From Shinella daejeonensis (GTDB lineage Bacteria > Pseudomonadota > Alphaproteobacteria > Rhizobiales > Rhizobiaceae): a DNA stretch of 64,000 nt. Every line of letters starts with the position of its first letter. The stretch's first letter is position 1. Both the position numbers and the translations under genes were made by a program. The stretch lies in NCBI RefSeq assembly GCF_024281235.1, contig NZ_JAHWXY010000001.1:310001-374000 (forward strand), written 5' to 3'. Shown in pieces: positions 34,090 through 43,213 of the stretch. The notes under the pieces were generated by a model. It made no database searches and was not told the origin of the DNA. It saw nothing but the letters and a program-made list of their open reading frames with translations.

Positions 34090-35478
34090 TCAAACCCGCT
34101 CGCCGTCGCGGATTCGATAGCTCGGCTGATACATCGTCACCAGTTCTTCCGCCGCCGTCGGATGCACCGCCATGGTGCGGTCGAAATCGTCCTTGGTGCA
34201 GCCGGCCTTGAGGGAGATGCCGAGAAGCTGCGCCATCTCGCCCGCGTCATGGCCGAGGATATGCGCGCCCACGACCTTGCGGTCGGCGGCATTGACGATC
34301 AGCTTCATGATCGTCTTTTCGGCCCGCCCCGAAAGCGTCGCCTTCATCGGGCGGAACTCGGCGCGATAGACCTCCAGTTCCGCGTGAGCCTGGGCCGCCG
34401 CCTCTTCCGTCAGGCCGACCGTGCCGATCTCCGGCTGCGAGAAGACCGCCGTCGCGATCAGGTCGTGATCGGGCGAGACCGGGTTGCCGCGCAGTTCGGT
34501 TTCCACGAAGCACATCGCCTCATGAATGGCGACCGGGGTGAGCTGAACGCGATCGGTGACATCGCCGAGCGCGAAGATGCCGGGGACATTGGTGCGCGAA
34601 TAATCGTCGACGAGGATCGCACCGCGCGCATCTGTCTTCACCCCCGCCGCCTCCAGGCCGAGACCCGCGGTATTCGGCGCACGCCCGAGCGCCAGCATCA
34701 CCTGATCGACGGCGAGCGTGTCGCCGGTCTTCGTTTCCGCCAGGCGCCGGCCGTCGTCCGTCAGCGTCACCGCCTTGATGACATCCTCGCACAGGATGCG
34801 GATTCCCTTCGCCTCCATGGCCGCATGCAGTCCGCGCCGCATGTCGCCATCGAAGCGCGAGAGGATCTCCTTGCCGCGATAGATCAGCGTCGTCTCGACG
34901 CCGAGGCCATGGAAGATATTGGCGAATTCCACCGCGATATAGCCGCCGCCGGCGATCAGGATCGACTTCGGCAGCTCCGGCAGGTCGAAAGCCTCGTTGG
35001 AGGTGATGCAGTGCTCGTGACCCGGCAGATCCGGGTGCGGCGTCGGATGACCGCCGACGGCGATCACGATGCGCTCCGCGGTCACCGTTTCTCCGGTCGC
35101 CAGCAGCTTCACGCTGTTGGGACCCGTCAGGACCGCCCGGCTTTCGAGAATGGTCGCACCGGCATTGTCCAGCCCCTTGCGATAAAGCCCCTCCAGCCGC
35201 GCGATTTCCCTGTCCTTGGCCGCGACGAGCGCCTTCCAGTCGAAGCGGCTTTCGCCGACCTGCCAGCCGAAACCGGCGGCATCCTCGAAATGCTCGGAGA
35301 ATTGCGATGCATAGACATAGAGCTTCTTGGGCACGCAGCCGCGAATGACGCAGGTGCCGCCGTAGCGGAATTCCTCCGCGATCGCCACCTTCCGTCCCAT
35401 CGATGCAGCCAGCCGCGCGCTGCGCACGCCGCCCGAGCCTCCGCCGATGACGAAGAGGTCGTAATCATATGCGGTCAT
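34090..35478 (-). CDS. gor: Glutathione-disulfide reductase
   Basis: A 462-residue glutathione reductase (FAD, NADPH-dependent reduction of GSSG). FAD motif VIGGGSGGVRSA is at about 9-20, the redox disulphide GGTCVIRGCVPKKLYVYA near 40-57, the NADPH motif IAGGGYIAVEFA near 172-183, the second FAD motif IFALGDV near 300, and the C-terminal catalytic HPTAAEELVT near 437-446. The fold and length fit the bacterial Gor family. The start at 35478 has GGGAGAT upstream; an in-frame extension to 35610 shows no homologous features. A CTATAT promoter-like element lies about 80 bp upstream. Confidence 0.95.
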   Translation of the reverse strand: MTAYDYDLFVIGGGSGGVRSARLAASMGRKVAIAEEFRYGGTCVIRGCVPKKLYVYASQFSEHFEDAAGFGWQVGESRFDWKALVAAKDREIARLEGLYRKGLDNAGATILESRAVLTGPNSVKLLATGETVTAERIVIAVGGHPTPHPDLPGHEHCITSNEAFDLPELPKSILIAGGGYIAVEFANIFHGLGVETTLIYRGKEILSRFDGDMRRGLHAAMEAKGIRILCEDVIKAVTLTDDGRRLAETKTGDTLAVDQVMLALGRAPNTAGLGLEAAGVKTDARGAILVDDYSRTNVPGIFALGDVTDRVQLTPVAIHEAMCFVETELRGNPVSPDHDLIATAVFSQPEIGTVGLTEEAAAQAHAELEVYRAEFRPMKATLSGRAEKTIMKLIVNAADRKVVGAHILGHDAGEMAQLLGISLKAGCTKDDFDRTMAVHPTAAEELVTMYQPSYRIRDGERV

Positions 35479-35555
35479 GGATGATCTCCCGGAAACGAGG
35501 TGGACCGGTCCGGTCCGGATGAAGGCGGCGGCCGAATCCGGCCTGTCGACCACAG

Positions 35556-35585
35556 ATATAGGGACTGGCCGGGCAAAAGGAAAAG
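35556..35585 (-). promoter_or_regulatory. Sigma-70-type promoter candidate for gor
   Basis: On the minus strand -10 CTATAT (35561-35556) is preceded, after an 18-nt spacer, by CTTTTC (35585-35580). This is the same -35/-10 pair as seen in front of ycjX, about 80 bp upstream of the gor ATG. Confidence 0.35.
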
Positions 35586-35716
35586 GCCGTCTTGCCCCGG
35601 CCCGCCACAACCGCGACCGATCGGGCCAGAAATGGGTAATGCCGGCGTCACCTTTGCTGTTTACGTCCGCCGACTTCTTCGCTTAGAACTGCTACGCTCA
35701 ATAATGGGCTAACCGG

Positions 35717-36061
35717 ATGATAGATATGAATATTTTCAAACTGTCGGCCATCGCCTCGGCTGTGGTCGCGATGTTTGCCGTCCCGGCGCATGCCGACGAT
35801 CTCACCTTCACGCTCAAGAACGGCACCCAGTCGATCCTGACCCACTTCTATACCTCGCCGGTCGGGACCGACGACTGGGAGGATGATGTGTTCGGCAACC
35901 AGATCCTGAATCCGGGCGAAACGATGGAGATCACCATCGCCGACGGCCGCCGGGTCTGCCAATACGATATGCGTTTCGAATTCACCGAGGATTCCGACCT
36001 CGACACCACCACGGACACGCAGAACCTCTGCGAACTCGGCAGCTATACGCTCCACGAGTGA
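35717..36061 (+). CDS. Small exported protein of unknown function
   Basis: A 114-residue protein (or 111 from the ATG at 35726) with a signal peptide (MNIFKLSAIASAVVAMFAVP, cleavage after AHA near residue 26). The mature part of about 88 residues is beta-rich and acidic: DLTFTLKNGTQSILTHFYTS, DDWEDDVFG, NPGETMEITIADGRRVCQYDMRFEF. Two Cys residues (near 81 and 104) probably form a disulphide. Similar small secreted proteins occur across Rhizobiales; some are mislabelled in databases (I recall argininosuccinate-lyase labels), but nothing here is enzymatic. Divergent from gor. Function unknown. Confidence 0.75.
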   Translation: MIDMNIFKLSAIASAVVAMFAVPAHADDLTFTLKNGTQSILTHFYTSPVGTDDWEDDVFGNQILNPGETMEITIADGRRVCQYDMRFEFTEDSDLDTTTDTQNLCELGSYTLHE

Positions 36062-36092
36062 TCTGGAGCCGGGAAAGGCGCCGGCGCGGTTT

Positions 36093-36983
36093 TTAGCCGG
36101 CCGGCGCCTGCTGCGCCATGCGAAAGCTTTTCGAGACCGCCGCGAACTTCAGCGCCTGCCAGCGACGATAATCCTCCACCAGATGCGGCGAGACCCAGCA
36201 GTCCCCGCGGTTTCCCGGCCTGTCCCAGCCGATCAGCCCCGCATCGCGCGCCCGCGCAAGGATGCGCGCCGTATGGCTCTGGGAGATGAGATATCGACCC
36301 GAAATGCCGTTGGAACTCACCGGTCCGACGGGAACCCGTTCGCCGCCCCATCGCCATGGCGCCCGTGACACGAGATCGTGAATGACGTTGCTGCCCGATT
36401 CCGCCCGCGTGAAAAGCCCGACCGAACAGGGCGGGTCGTACCAGCCCGCATCGGCCAGAAGCAGGCGGGCCATTGCAGGCTGAGCCCGGTCGATCAAATG
36501 GGGACTGGCGTCGAGCGCCGCTGCTCTTGCGCCGCCGTCCATGACATCCAGCGCATGAAGATGCGTTCCATACCAGCGGCGGATCAGATCCTCGCTGTGC
36601 GGCGGCGCGACGAAGGCCTTGCGGCGACGGTCGCCTGCCGCCGCAGGCTCGATAAGCCGGTAATAACCAAGCTCGCCGAGAAAGGCGATCACCGTATTAC
36701 GGCTGGCAATCACCGTATTACGGCTGGCAATCACCGTGCCGGAAAGAAGCCGCAGAAGCGCGCTTGGCGAAATCGGCGGGCAGGCCGGATCGCCCTTGTG
36801 CTCGAAATGCAGAACGAAGATCGCCTGGCTCAACAGCCATTTGCGCAGGTCGGCCAGATAGCGGACCTCGCGCGGAATTTCGCGATGCGTGGCCAGAAGC
36901 GACTCGACGGAGGTCGTCAGACACTCGTGAAACCGGGGCTGCGCAAGCAGTTCTTCCGGGACATAAGCCTTGAATAACGACAC
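36093..36983 (-). CDS. Predicted winged-helix-like DNA-binding protein with tandem duplication
   Basis: A 296-residue soluble protein that I do not recognise by name. An N-terminal helical part is followed by a helix-turn-helix-like segment (about 70-110: ISPSALLRLLSG, SRNTVIAFLGELGYYRLIEP), whose GYYRLIEP strand pattern is typical of a winged helix. A second such segment (ISQSHTARILARARDAGLIGWDRPGNRG, at about 236-263) fits a second wHTH. It may be a transcription regulator. The first HTH carries an exact 7-residue duplication, TVIASRN-TVIASRN, from a 21-bp DNA repeat, which would lengthen its helix region. The start is a GTG with only a weak ribosome site, so it is tentative. Convergent with the small exported protein gene. 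Confidence 0.6.
   Translation of the reverse strand: MSLFKAYVPEELLAQPRFHECLTTSVESLLATHREIPREVRYLADLRKWLLSQAIFVLHFEHKGDPACPPISPSALLRLLSGTVIASRNTVIASRNTVIAFLGELGYYRLIEPAAAGDRRRKAFVAPPHSEDLIRRWYGTHLHALDVMDGGARAAALDASPHLIDRAQPAMARLLLADAGWYDPPCSVGLFTRAESGSNVIHDLVSRAPWRWGGERVPVGPVSSNGISGRYLISQSHTARILARARDAGLIGWDRPGNRGDCWVSPHLVEDYRRWQALKFAAVSKSFRMAQQAPAG
36688..36737. repeat. 21-bp tandem duplication inside a coding gene
   Basis: Two identical 21-bp units (36688-36708 and 36709-36729) are followed by the first 8 bases of a third (36730-36737). It is in frame and adds seven residues to the encoded helix-turn-helix segment. Confidence 0.9.
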
Positions 36984-37064
36984 GATGAAACTCGAAGAAC
37001 GCGCGGAACGCGCCCATGCCCGACAGGTGGCGGGCCGGAAAAGACGGCCCGCGCCGGATTTGGC

Positions 37065-37598
37065 CTACTGCTGCTGCTCCGGCGCCGGCGCGGCATCGGC
37101 CCCGAGAACGGTCTGAAGCTTCTTCTCGCTTTCGGTGGCCAGATCGCGCTGGATGCCGGAAGCCCAGATTTCGGCCGCCTTCACCAGTTCGCGGGTCGCG
37201 ATCGGTCCGTCCTTCAGCAGCTTCTTGCCGACCGCCGAACCGTAGAAATCGCCGATCGCCTTCAGTTCGTCCTGGGTAAAGGTCTTGGCGTAGATCGTGG
37301 CGGCTTCCCGCTCGAGGTCGGCACGGCGCGCCGCCAGCGTCAGGGCCTGCTCGTCGACGACCGCGTTGATCTCGGCTTCATGATTGGGCGAGGCCTGAAT
37401 CAGGGTCGCCTTCAGCCGCTCGGCAATGCTCGGCAGGATATTGTCGAAATTGATCGTCGCATTCAGCGCATCGATCGCACTGCGGGCGGACTGGATCTGT
37501 TCGTCGGTCACGTCCTGCGCCTTGACCGCACCGGCAAGGCTCGCCGAAACGATGAGGGTCGCCGCGAGAGTCCGGCCGAAACCAGCAAACTTGATCAT
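37065..37598 (-). CDS. DUF2059 family exported protein
   Basis: A 177-residue protein with a signal peptide (LAATLIVSASLAGAVKA, cleavage after KAQ or VKA near 27) and an all-helical mature domain of the DUF2059 family. The conserved block TFTQDELKAIGDFYGSAVGKKLL is at about 107-129, followed by a helical stretch and an Ala/Pro/Gln tail. It is probably periplasmic; function is unknown. It lies 17 bp after rpiA on the same strand and is likely cotranscribed with it. Confidence 0.85.
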   Translation of the reverse strand: MIKFAGFGRTLAATLIVSASLAGAVKAQDVTDEQIQSARSAIDALNATINFDNILPSIAERLKATLIQASPNHEAEINAVVDEQALTLAARRADLEREAATIYAKTFTQDELKAIGDFYGSAVGKKLLKDGPIATRELVKAAEIWASGIQRDLATESEKKLQTVLGADAAPAPEQQQ

Positions 37599-37615
37599 GG
37601 TGTCAGTGCTCCTGT

Positions 37616-38314
37616 CTATTCTTTCGCCGTAAGCGTGCGCGCGCCAGCAGGTCCCGCAATGATGGCAAGCGATGCCATATTGATGAAGAGCCCGTGTTCG
37701 ACGACGCCGGGTATGGTGTTGAGGCTGCTTGCCAGCGCATCTGCATCAGGAATGAGGCCAAAAGATGCGTCGAAAATATAATGGCCGCCGTCCGTCGTGA
37801 ACGGGCCGTCGCCGGAACGGCGCAGGATCAACTCGCCGGAAAGCCCGAGCCGCGCAGCCACCTTCTCGATGGCCAGCCGGGTCACGGTCAGGCCGAACGG
37901 ATTGACCTCGATCGGCAGCTTGAACGCGCCGAGCGTCTCGACGACCTTGCTTTCGTCGGCGATCACGATCATCCGCGCCGATGCGCTCGCCACGATCTTC
38001 TCGCGCAGGAGCGCGCCACCGCCGCCCTTGATCAGCCGCAGGCGGCCATCCACCTCGTCGGCGCCGTCGATCGTCAGGTCGAGTTCCGGCATTTCCTCCA
38101 GCGATTTCAGCGGCACGCCCAGTTCCAGGCAGAGCCGCGCGGTGCGCTCCGACGTCGGAACGCCCGCCACCGTCAGCCCGCCGGCGACCCGTTCGGCCAG
38201 AAGCCGCACGAACTCCTCGGCGGTCGATCCCGTACCGATACCGAGGCGCATCCCGTCCTCGACATGGGACAGGGCCGCTTCGGCGGCCTTTATCTTCATT
38301 TCGCGGGCGTCCAT
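37616..38314 (-). CDS. rpiA: Ribose-5-phosphate isomerase A
   Basis: A 232-residue RpiA, interconverting ribulose-5-phosphate and ribose-5-phosphate in the pentose phosphate pathway. Family blocks are present: [13 protein letters not shown] (phosphate loop, about 25-37), [12 protein letters not shown] (about 78-89, catalytic Asp), [16 protein letters not shown] (about 94-109, catalytic Glu) and the C-terminal [11 protein letters not shown]. The ATG at 38314 gives [15 protein letters not shown], the normal N-terminus, with GGGGAG upstream; an upstream extension looks non-coding. Operon with the DUF2059 gene; divergent from gph. Confidence 0.96.
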   Translation of the reverse strand: MDAREMKIKAAEAALSHVEDGMRLGIGTGSTAEEFVRLLAERVAGGLTVAGVPTSERTARLCLELGVPLKSLEEMPELDLTIDGADEVDGRLRLIKGGGGALLREKIVASASARMIVIADESKVVETLGAFKLPIEVNPFGLTVTRLAIEKVAARLGLSGELILRRSGDGPFTTDGGHYIFDASFGLIPDADALASSLNTIPGVVEHGLFINMASLAIIAGPAGARTLTAKE

Positions 38315-38514
38315 GCGCCACACACTCCCCTTGTTTATTATCGTTCGGCCGTCATTGCGCCGGCCACAGATTCCGGTGAGACACTTACACGCCCTCCACC
38401 GCAAACGAAAGCCAAAATCGCCTCGCCCCTCCGCCGTCAAAGACGATTGCAAAACCCGGCTCTATCGCCTACCCCGAAAGCCCACCCCGAAACCTCCCAG
38501 CCAGGGTCCCTGCC

Positions 38515-39198
38515 ATGTCCGCTCCCCTCGTCGTCTTCGATCTCGACGGCACCCTCGTCGATACCGCCGGCGATCTTGTCGCAAGCCTCAACCATACCAT
38601 TGGCCTGGAGGGGCTGGAGCCCGTCGGCTACGATGACCTCACCTGGCTCGTCGGCCACGGCGCGCAGGTGATGATCAGCCGCGCCTTCGCGCTGCGCGGC
38701 CGCGAACTCTCCGACGGCGATCTCGCCCGCATGCTCGCGGTCTTCGTCGATCACTACGCCGAAGCCATGCCCGGCGTTTCGAAGCCGTATCCGGGCCTGC
38801 TGGCCGCCATGGACCGGCTGGCAGCAGCCGGAGCCGGCCTTGCCGTCTGCACCAACAAGCTGGAGCCGCTCGCCCGCCGGCTGATCGACGGCCTCGGCCT
38901 GTCGCCGCGCTTTTCCGCCATCACCGGAGGCGACACCTTCGCGGTGCGCAAGCCGGATGCCGAACATCTGCTCGGAACGGTGCGCCTTGCCGGCGGCGAT
39001 CCCGCCCGTACCGTCATGATCGGCGACAGCCTCAACGACATGGCCGTTGCCCGCAATGCCGGCATTCCCTCCATCGGCGTGCCCTTCGGCTATTCCGACG
39101 TACCGGTGGCCGAACTCGAACCGACCCGCATCATCGCCCATTTCGACGAACTGACGCCCACTCTCGTCGAGGATCTTCTGGCGACCCGCCGGTCGTAA
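38515..39198 (+). CDS. gph: Phosphoglycolate phosphatase (HAD family)
   Basis: A 227-residue HAD phosphatase. Motif I DLDGTLVDTAGD is at about 8-19, motif II CTNK near 120, motif III Lys in VRKPDAEHLL near 144, and motif IV GDSLNDM near 168-174. The helical cap (about 20-95) is of the Gph type. It hydrolyses 2-phosphoglycolate formed during DNA repair or oxygenase reactions; other small phosphate esters are possible. Divergent from rpiA (200 bp) and ending at a perfect bidirectional hairpin. Confidence 0.88.
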   Translation: MSAPLVVFDLDGTLVDTAGDLVASLNHTIGLEGLEPVGYDDLTWLVGHGAQVMISRAFALRGRELSDGDLARMLAVFVDHYAEAMPGVSKPYPGLLAAMDRLAAAGAGLAVCTNKLEPLARRLIDGLGLSPRFSAITGGDTFAVRKPDAEHLLGTVRLAGGDPARTVMIGDSLNDMAVARNAGIPSIGVPFGYSDVPVAELEPTRIIAHFDELTPTLVEDLLATRRS

Positions 39199-39229
39199 AC
39201 GTCGCGGCCCCGGCCCTTCCGGAAACGGA

Positions 39230-39253
39230 AAAGAGCGGCCGGAGCCGCTCTTT
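39230..39253. terminator. Bidirectional terminator between gph and L,D-transpeptidase genes
   Basis: A perfect 10-bp stem AAAGAGCGGC / GCCGCTCTTT with a CGGA loop. The A and T ends provide short U-tracts for both strands, fitting the convergent gene arrangement. Confidence 0.85.
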
Positions 39254-39289
39254 GACCGCCTGAACACGTCAGCTGACAGACGCCGGCTG

Positions 39290-41167
39290 TCAGCCCTGCG
39301 CCTCGCGCGCCGTACGCGTGGCGGCGAAGGCCTTGCGGACATAGTCGTCGCGGCCATAGACGTCGTCGAAATACTCGACCTTGCCGTCCTTGTTCGGCCA
39401 GGCGGTGAAATAGGCGATATAGATCGGAATATCCGCCTCGACCCTGGCAGCCCGGTTGCCGCCCTTCGCGATCTGCGCGCCGACATCGTCCGTCGTCGTT
39501 CCGAGCACCGCCGCCGCCATCCGGCGCGGGTCGGCAAGGCGCACGCAGCCATGGCTGAGCGCCCGCATGTCCCGCTTGAAGAAACCCTTCGACGGCGTGT
39601 CGTGCATATAGATGGCGTGACTGTTGGGAAACAGGATCTTCAGTTCGCCAAGCGCATTGTCGCTGCTCGGCGGCTGGCGGACGGAGACGCCGGCCGTCGA
39701 TCCATACCAGTCGATCGACGACGACGGCACCGCACGGCCGCCGACCGCCACCTCATAGCCGAGCCGGTCGAGATAGGACGGATCGTTGCGCAATCTTGGC
39801 AGCATCTCGTTGATGATGATCGATTGCGGCACGCCCCAATAGGGATTGAACTCGACCGTCTGGATGCGATCCTGGAAAAAATAGGTCTGGTTCGATTTCG
39901 TGCCGATCACCACGCGCATGGAAAACTGTTCCACGCCATCTTCGTGGTAATAGACTTCGTAGGCCGGCTGGTTGATCAGCACATAGCGCGCGCCGAGGTC
40001 CGGCGGCAGCCAGCGCGCCTGTTCCATGGCGACCTCGATCTTAGCGATCTTCGAGGCCACCGAATCGCCGCCGGTCAGCAGACGGATCGACGCGTTGCCG
40101 ACGATACCGTCGGGCTTCAGCCCCTTCTCCTTCTGGAAGGCCTCGACCAGCGACACCAGTTCCGGCGTATAGTCGGGCGTTCCCGCGTAGTCGACGAGGG
40201 TCAGCGCATGATCGGTCTTCAGCGCATCCGAACCGTAACGGATGATCCCCTTGACGATGTGAGCAAGCTCGGCGCTGCTCTGGCCGGGCTTCAGCAGCGT
40301 GCCGGGAGCGATGATGATCTCTTCCTGCGCCTCCGACGAAACCTTCAGGCGGGCAAGCTCGGCCTTGAGCGCCTGAAAGTGCGCCCCGCGCGGCGAGCGG
40401 CTTTCCAGATAGGCCCTGACGTCGCCGCTGATCGCGACGTTCTTCAGAGCCGCGACGAGGTTCACCGTCTTGCGTTCGAAATCGTGATATCCGGAAATCC
40501 GGTTAGGATCGATCCGGCCTCGCGTGGCGTCGAGCACATAGGTGGCAACGGCGGCCGACAGCTCGATTTCGAACTGGGCCAGCGCCTCCTCGCGGCTGAT
40601 GGCGGCGTCGGAAGACGGCATCGCCACGGCGTAATCGGCGGGATCGAGGCCCACCGCCGCCGCATCGGCAAGAACGGCAAGCGCCGCGCGCGCCCGCGCA
40701 TTGGGGGCCTGCCCGTCGACCCAGACCAGCCGCTCCTGTTCGCGATAGAAGCTTTCCAGGGCCTGCGCGCTTTCTGCCGGCGCGCTGACGTTCACCGTGG
40801 CGAAGGCGGCGCGGATGGCCGCCGCGCCCGTGAGGTCGACATTCGATGGATCGCCTCCGACCGAACCCGTCACCATGGGATCGGTCAGCTTGTCGGCGGC
40901 GACACGCGTCAGGCCGGCGGCCTTGTAGGTATAGTAGCGGGGACCGGTAACGCGTGGCAGCGGCTTTGCCTCGCGCTGCGCCTGGCGGGCGTCGCGGGCA
41001 GCCTGGTCGGCTTCCGGCGAACCGGTCTGCGGCTCGCTCGCCCGCGTCCTGCCGCGCAGCATGTCCATGATCGTCAGGGAGCCGGCCGAGGCGGGCGTCG
41101 TATCGATGGTGACGAAGGCGCAGGACAGGGCCAGCGCGGCCGCCGCCGCAGTCGTGAGTGATTTCAT
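39290..41167 (-). CDS. L,D-transpeptidase (YcbB/LdtD-like) with peptidoglycan-binding domain
   Basis: A 625-residue periplasmic peptidoglycan crosslinking enzyme. A signal peptide (about 1-28, ending ASA) is followed by a linker, a scaffold domain (about 115-300, YcbB-like), a peptidoglycan-binding segment (FQKEKGLKPDGIVGNASIRLL, about 340-360), and a YkuD catalytic domain (about 395-575). The catalytic block SHGCVRLADP has Cys at about 541 and His at 539; VIGTKSNQT and NPYWGVPQSI are typical. It forms meso-DAP to meso-DAP crosslinks, important at the growing pole in rhizobia. Its upstream stretch has a 20-bp tandem repeat carrying TATAAC elements for its strand. Confidence 0.92.
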   Translation of the reverse strand: MKSLTTAAAAALALSCAFVTIDTTPASAGSLTIMDMLRGRTRASEPQTGSPEADQAARDARQAQREAKPLPRVTGPRYYTYKAAGLTRVAADKLTDPMVTGSVGGDPSNVDLTGAAAIRAAFATVNVSAPAESAQALESFYREQERLVWVDGQAPNARARAALAVLADAAAVGLDPADYAVAMPSSDAAISREEALAQFEIELSAAVATYVLDATRGRIDPNRISGYHDFERKTVNLVAALKNVAISGDVRAYLESRSPRGAHFQALKAELARLKVSSEAQEEIIIAPGTLLKPGQSSAELAHIVKGIIRYGSDALKTDHALTLVDYAGTPDYTPELVSLVEAFQKEKGLKPDGIVGNASIRLLTGGDSVASKIAKIEVAMEQARWLPPDLGARYVLINQPAYEVYYHEDGVEQFSMRVVIGTKSNQTYFFQDRIQTVEFNPYWGVPQSIIINEMLPRLRNDPSYLDRLGYEVAVGGRAVPSSSIDWYGSTAGVSVRQPPSSDNALGELKILFPNSHAIYMHDTPSKGFFKRDMRALSHGCVRLADPRRMAAAVLGTTTDDVGAQIAKGGNRAARVEADIPIYIAYFTAWPNKDGKVEYFDDVYGRDDYVRKAFAATRTAREAQG

Positions 41168-41672
41168 CCGTATTCCATTCCCCGTATCCTGGAGAGCGCG
41201 AGATATCCGGCGGCGCCGAGCCGGTAGTTATAAGAAAGGACGGCAAGTTATAAGAAAGGATGGTGAATGAAAAGAAAACGCACGCTTTCGACGTGGTCCG
41301 GCCGCCGCAGGGCCGCAATTTCCGACGCCCCCCGCAGCCTCTTGTAACAATTCAGGTTTCCGCTTCGAGGCCCGCGCATTCCCTTCCCGTTCCCTGCCGA
41401 TGCAAAAAATACGCCGCAACCTGTCGTCGATCGTGGCCGAAAAAACACAAACGGCGAAAGCCGCACCTCACGGGCCTAATCGATTTTAGTCGGAGGTCGC
41501 CCCTTGCGGCCGTCCCCACCCCTTTACAAGCGCCCCCCGGATGGGTCAGAGAAAGGCCCGATTTCGCACCGGCGGGCTTCGTCTGAAGACCCGTCAGTCC
41601 GGTTCGTCGCCCGCCATGCGGCGGCGCGGCCGGCGGCATGACGAAGCGCATGGCTGAAAGCGGGAAACAGTG
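41168..41672. other. Divergent control region between L,D-transpeptidase and fumC
   Basis: About 505 bp with no supported gene. It holds a 20-bp tandem repeat (41226-41265), an AT-richer patch near 41440-41490, and GC-rich sequence leading to fumC. A 108-codon frame (41260-41586) has no ribosome site and no protein-like composition. Confidence 0.5.
41226..41265 (-). repeat. 20-bp tandem direct repeat in the L,D-transpeptidase upstream region
   Basis: Units AGTTATAAGAAAGGACGGCA (41226-41245) and AGTTATAAGAAAGGATGGTG (41246-41265) differ at three positions. On the minus strand each carries TTATAACT, a possible -10 element, about 60-100 bp upstream of the transpeptidase ATG. Confidence 0.7.
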
Positions 41673-43064
41673 ATGACGACTACGCGCACCGAAACGGATA
41701 CATTCGGCCCCATCGAGGTGGACAACAGCCGCTATTGGGGCGCCCAGGCCCAGCGCTCGCTCGGCAACTTCAGGATCGGCTGGGAAAAACAGCCCCTTTC
41801 CGTCATCCGCGCCCTCGGCATCGTCAAGCAGGCCGCCGCCCGCGCCAACGCGGAACTCGGCCGCCTCGATCCGCAGATCAGCAAGACGATCGTCGCCGCC
41901 GCGCAGGAGGTGATCGACGGCAAGCTCGACGACCATTTCCCCCTCGTCGTCTGGCAGACGGGCTCCGGCACCCAGTCCAACATGAACGCCAACGAGGTCA
42001 TCTCCAACCGGGCGATAGAAATGCTCGGCGGCGTCATGGGCTCGAAGACGCCGGTGCACCCGAACGACCACGTCAACATGAGCCAGTCGTCGAACGACAC
42101 CTATCCGACGGCCATGCACATCGCCTGCGCCGAGCGCGTCGTCCATGACCTGCTGCCGGCGCTGAAGCACCTTCACGCCGCCCTCGAAGCCAAGGTGAAG
42201 GCCTTCGATCACATCATCAAGATCGGCCGCACGCACACGCAGGACGCGACCCCCCTCACCCTCGGCCAGGAATTCTCCGGCTATGCCGCCCAGGTCGCCT
42301 CGTCCATCGCGCGCATCGAGATGACGCTGCCGGGCCTGTGCGAACTCGCCCAGGGCGGCACGGCCGTCGGCACCGGCCTCAACGCCCCGGTCGGCTTCGC
42401 CGAAAAGGTCGCCGAGCATATCGCGCAGATCACCGGCATCGGCTTCAAGACCGCGCCGAACAAGTTCGAGGCGCTCGCCGCCCACGATTCGATGGTCTTC
42501 TCCCATGGCGCGATCAACGCCGCTGCCGCCGCGCTCTTCAAGATCGCCAACGACATCCGCTTCCTCGGTTCCGGCCCCCGCTCGGGGCTCGGCGAACTGT
42601 CGCTGCCGGAAAACGAGCCCGGTTCCTCCATCATGCCGGGCAAGGTCAACCCGACCCAGTGCGAGGCGCTGACGCAGGTCTGCGTGCAGGTATTCGGCAA
42701 CCATGCCGCCCTGACCTTCGCCGGCAGCCAGGGTCATTTCGAGCTGAACGTCTACAATCCGCTGATGGCCTACAACTTCCTGCAATCCGTGCAGCTTCTC
42801 TCGGACTCGGTCATCTCGTTCACCGACAATTGCGTCACGGGTATCGAGGCGCGGGAAGACAACATCAAGGCCGCGCTCGACCGCTCGCTGATGCTCGTCA
42901 CCGCGCTGGCGCCGAAGATCGGCTATGACAATGCCGCCCGGATCGCCAAGACCGCCCACAAGAACGGCACGACGCTGCGCGAGGAAGCCGTCGGCGGCGG
43001 CTATGTCACCGATGCGGAATTCGACGAGGTCGTCCGGCCCGAAAAAATGATCATGCCTGGCTGA
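41673..43064 (+). CDS. fumC: Fumarate hydratase class II
   Basis: A 463-residue class II fumarase (iron-independent, homotetramer) converting fumarate to malate in the TCA cycle. The superfamily signature [13 protein letters not shown] is at about 317-329, and [28 protein letters not shown] and the [14 protein letters not shown]-like block [14 protein letters not shown] (about 95-108) are all intact. The ATG at 41673 immediately follows a GTG at 41670; the difference is one residue. A perfect hairpin follows the stop. Confidence 0.97.
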   Translation: MTTTRTETDTFGPIEVDNSRYWGAQAQRSLGNFRIGWEKQPLSVIRALGIVKQAAARANAELGRLDPQISKTIVAAAQEVIDGKLDDHFPLVVWQTGSGTQSNMNANEVISNRAIEMLGGVMGSKTPVHPNDHVNMSQSSNDTYPTAMHIACAERVVHDLLPALKHLHAALEAKVKAFDHIIKIGRTHTQDATPLTLGQEFSGYAAQVASSIARIEMTLPGLCELAQGGTAVGTGLNAPVGFAEKVAEHIAQITGIGFKTAPNKFEALAAHDSMVFSHGAINAAAAALFKIANDIRFLGSGPRSGLGELSLPENEPGSSIMPGKVNPTQCEALTQVCVQVFGNHAALTFAGSQGHFELNVYNPLMAYNFLQSVQLLSDSVISFTDNCVTGIEAREDNIKAALDRSLMLVTALAPKIGYDNAARIAKTAHKNGTTLREEAVGGGYVTDAEFDEVVRPEKMIMPG

Positions 43065-43075
43065 TCCTCCATTCG

Positions 43076-43109
43076 GGAAGGCCGTGGACGCTGGCGTTCA
43101 CGGCCTTCC
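43076..43109 (+). terminator. Hairpin terminator after fumC
   Basis: An 11-bp perfect stem GGAAGGCCGTG / CACGGCCTTCC with a 12-nt loop, starting 12 bp after the stop and followed by GGTCTTT. Confidence 0.6.
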
Positions 43110-43213
43110 GGTCTTTGCCCGCAAACATGACGAAGGCCAATCTTCGTTAATCCTTCTCAAAGTATTTGCTTCTTATTTTAGCTTCAGGACACACGCCCTC
43201 CAGGAGCATTGCC

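Noticed and set aside
41260-41586. 108-codon plus-strand frame upstream of fumC
   Set aside because: No ribosome site, low-complexity Pro/Arg-rich composition, and it overlaps the tandem-repeat control region.
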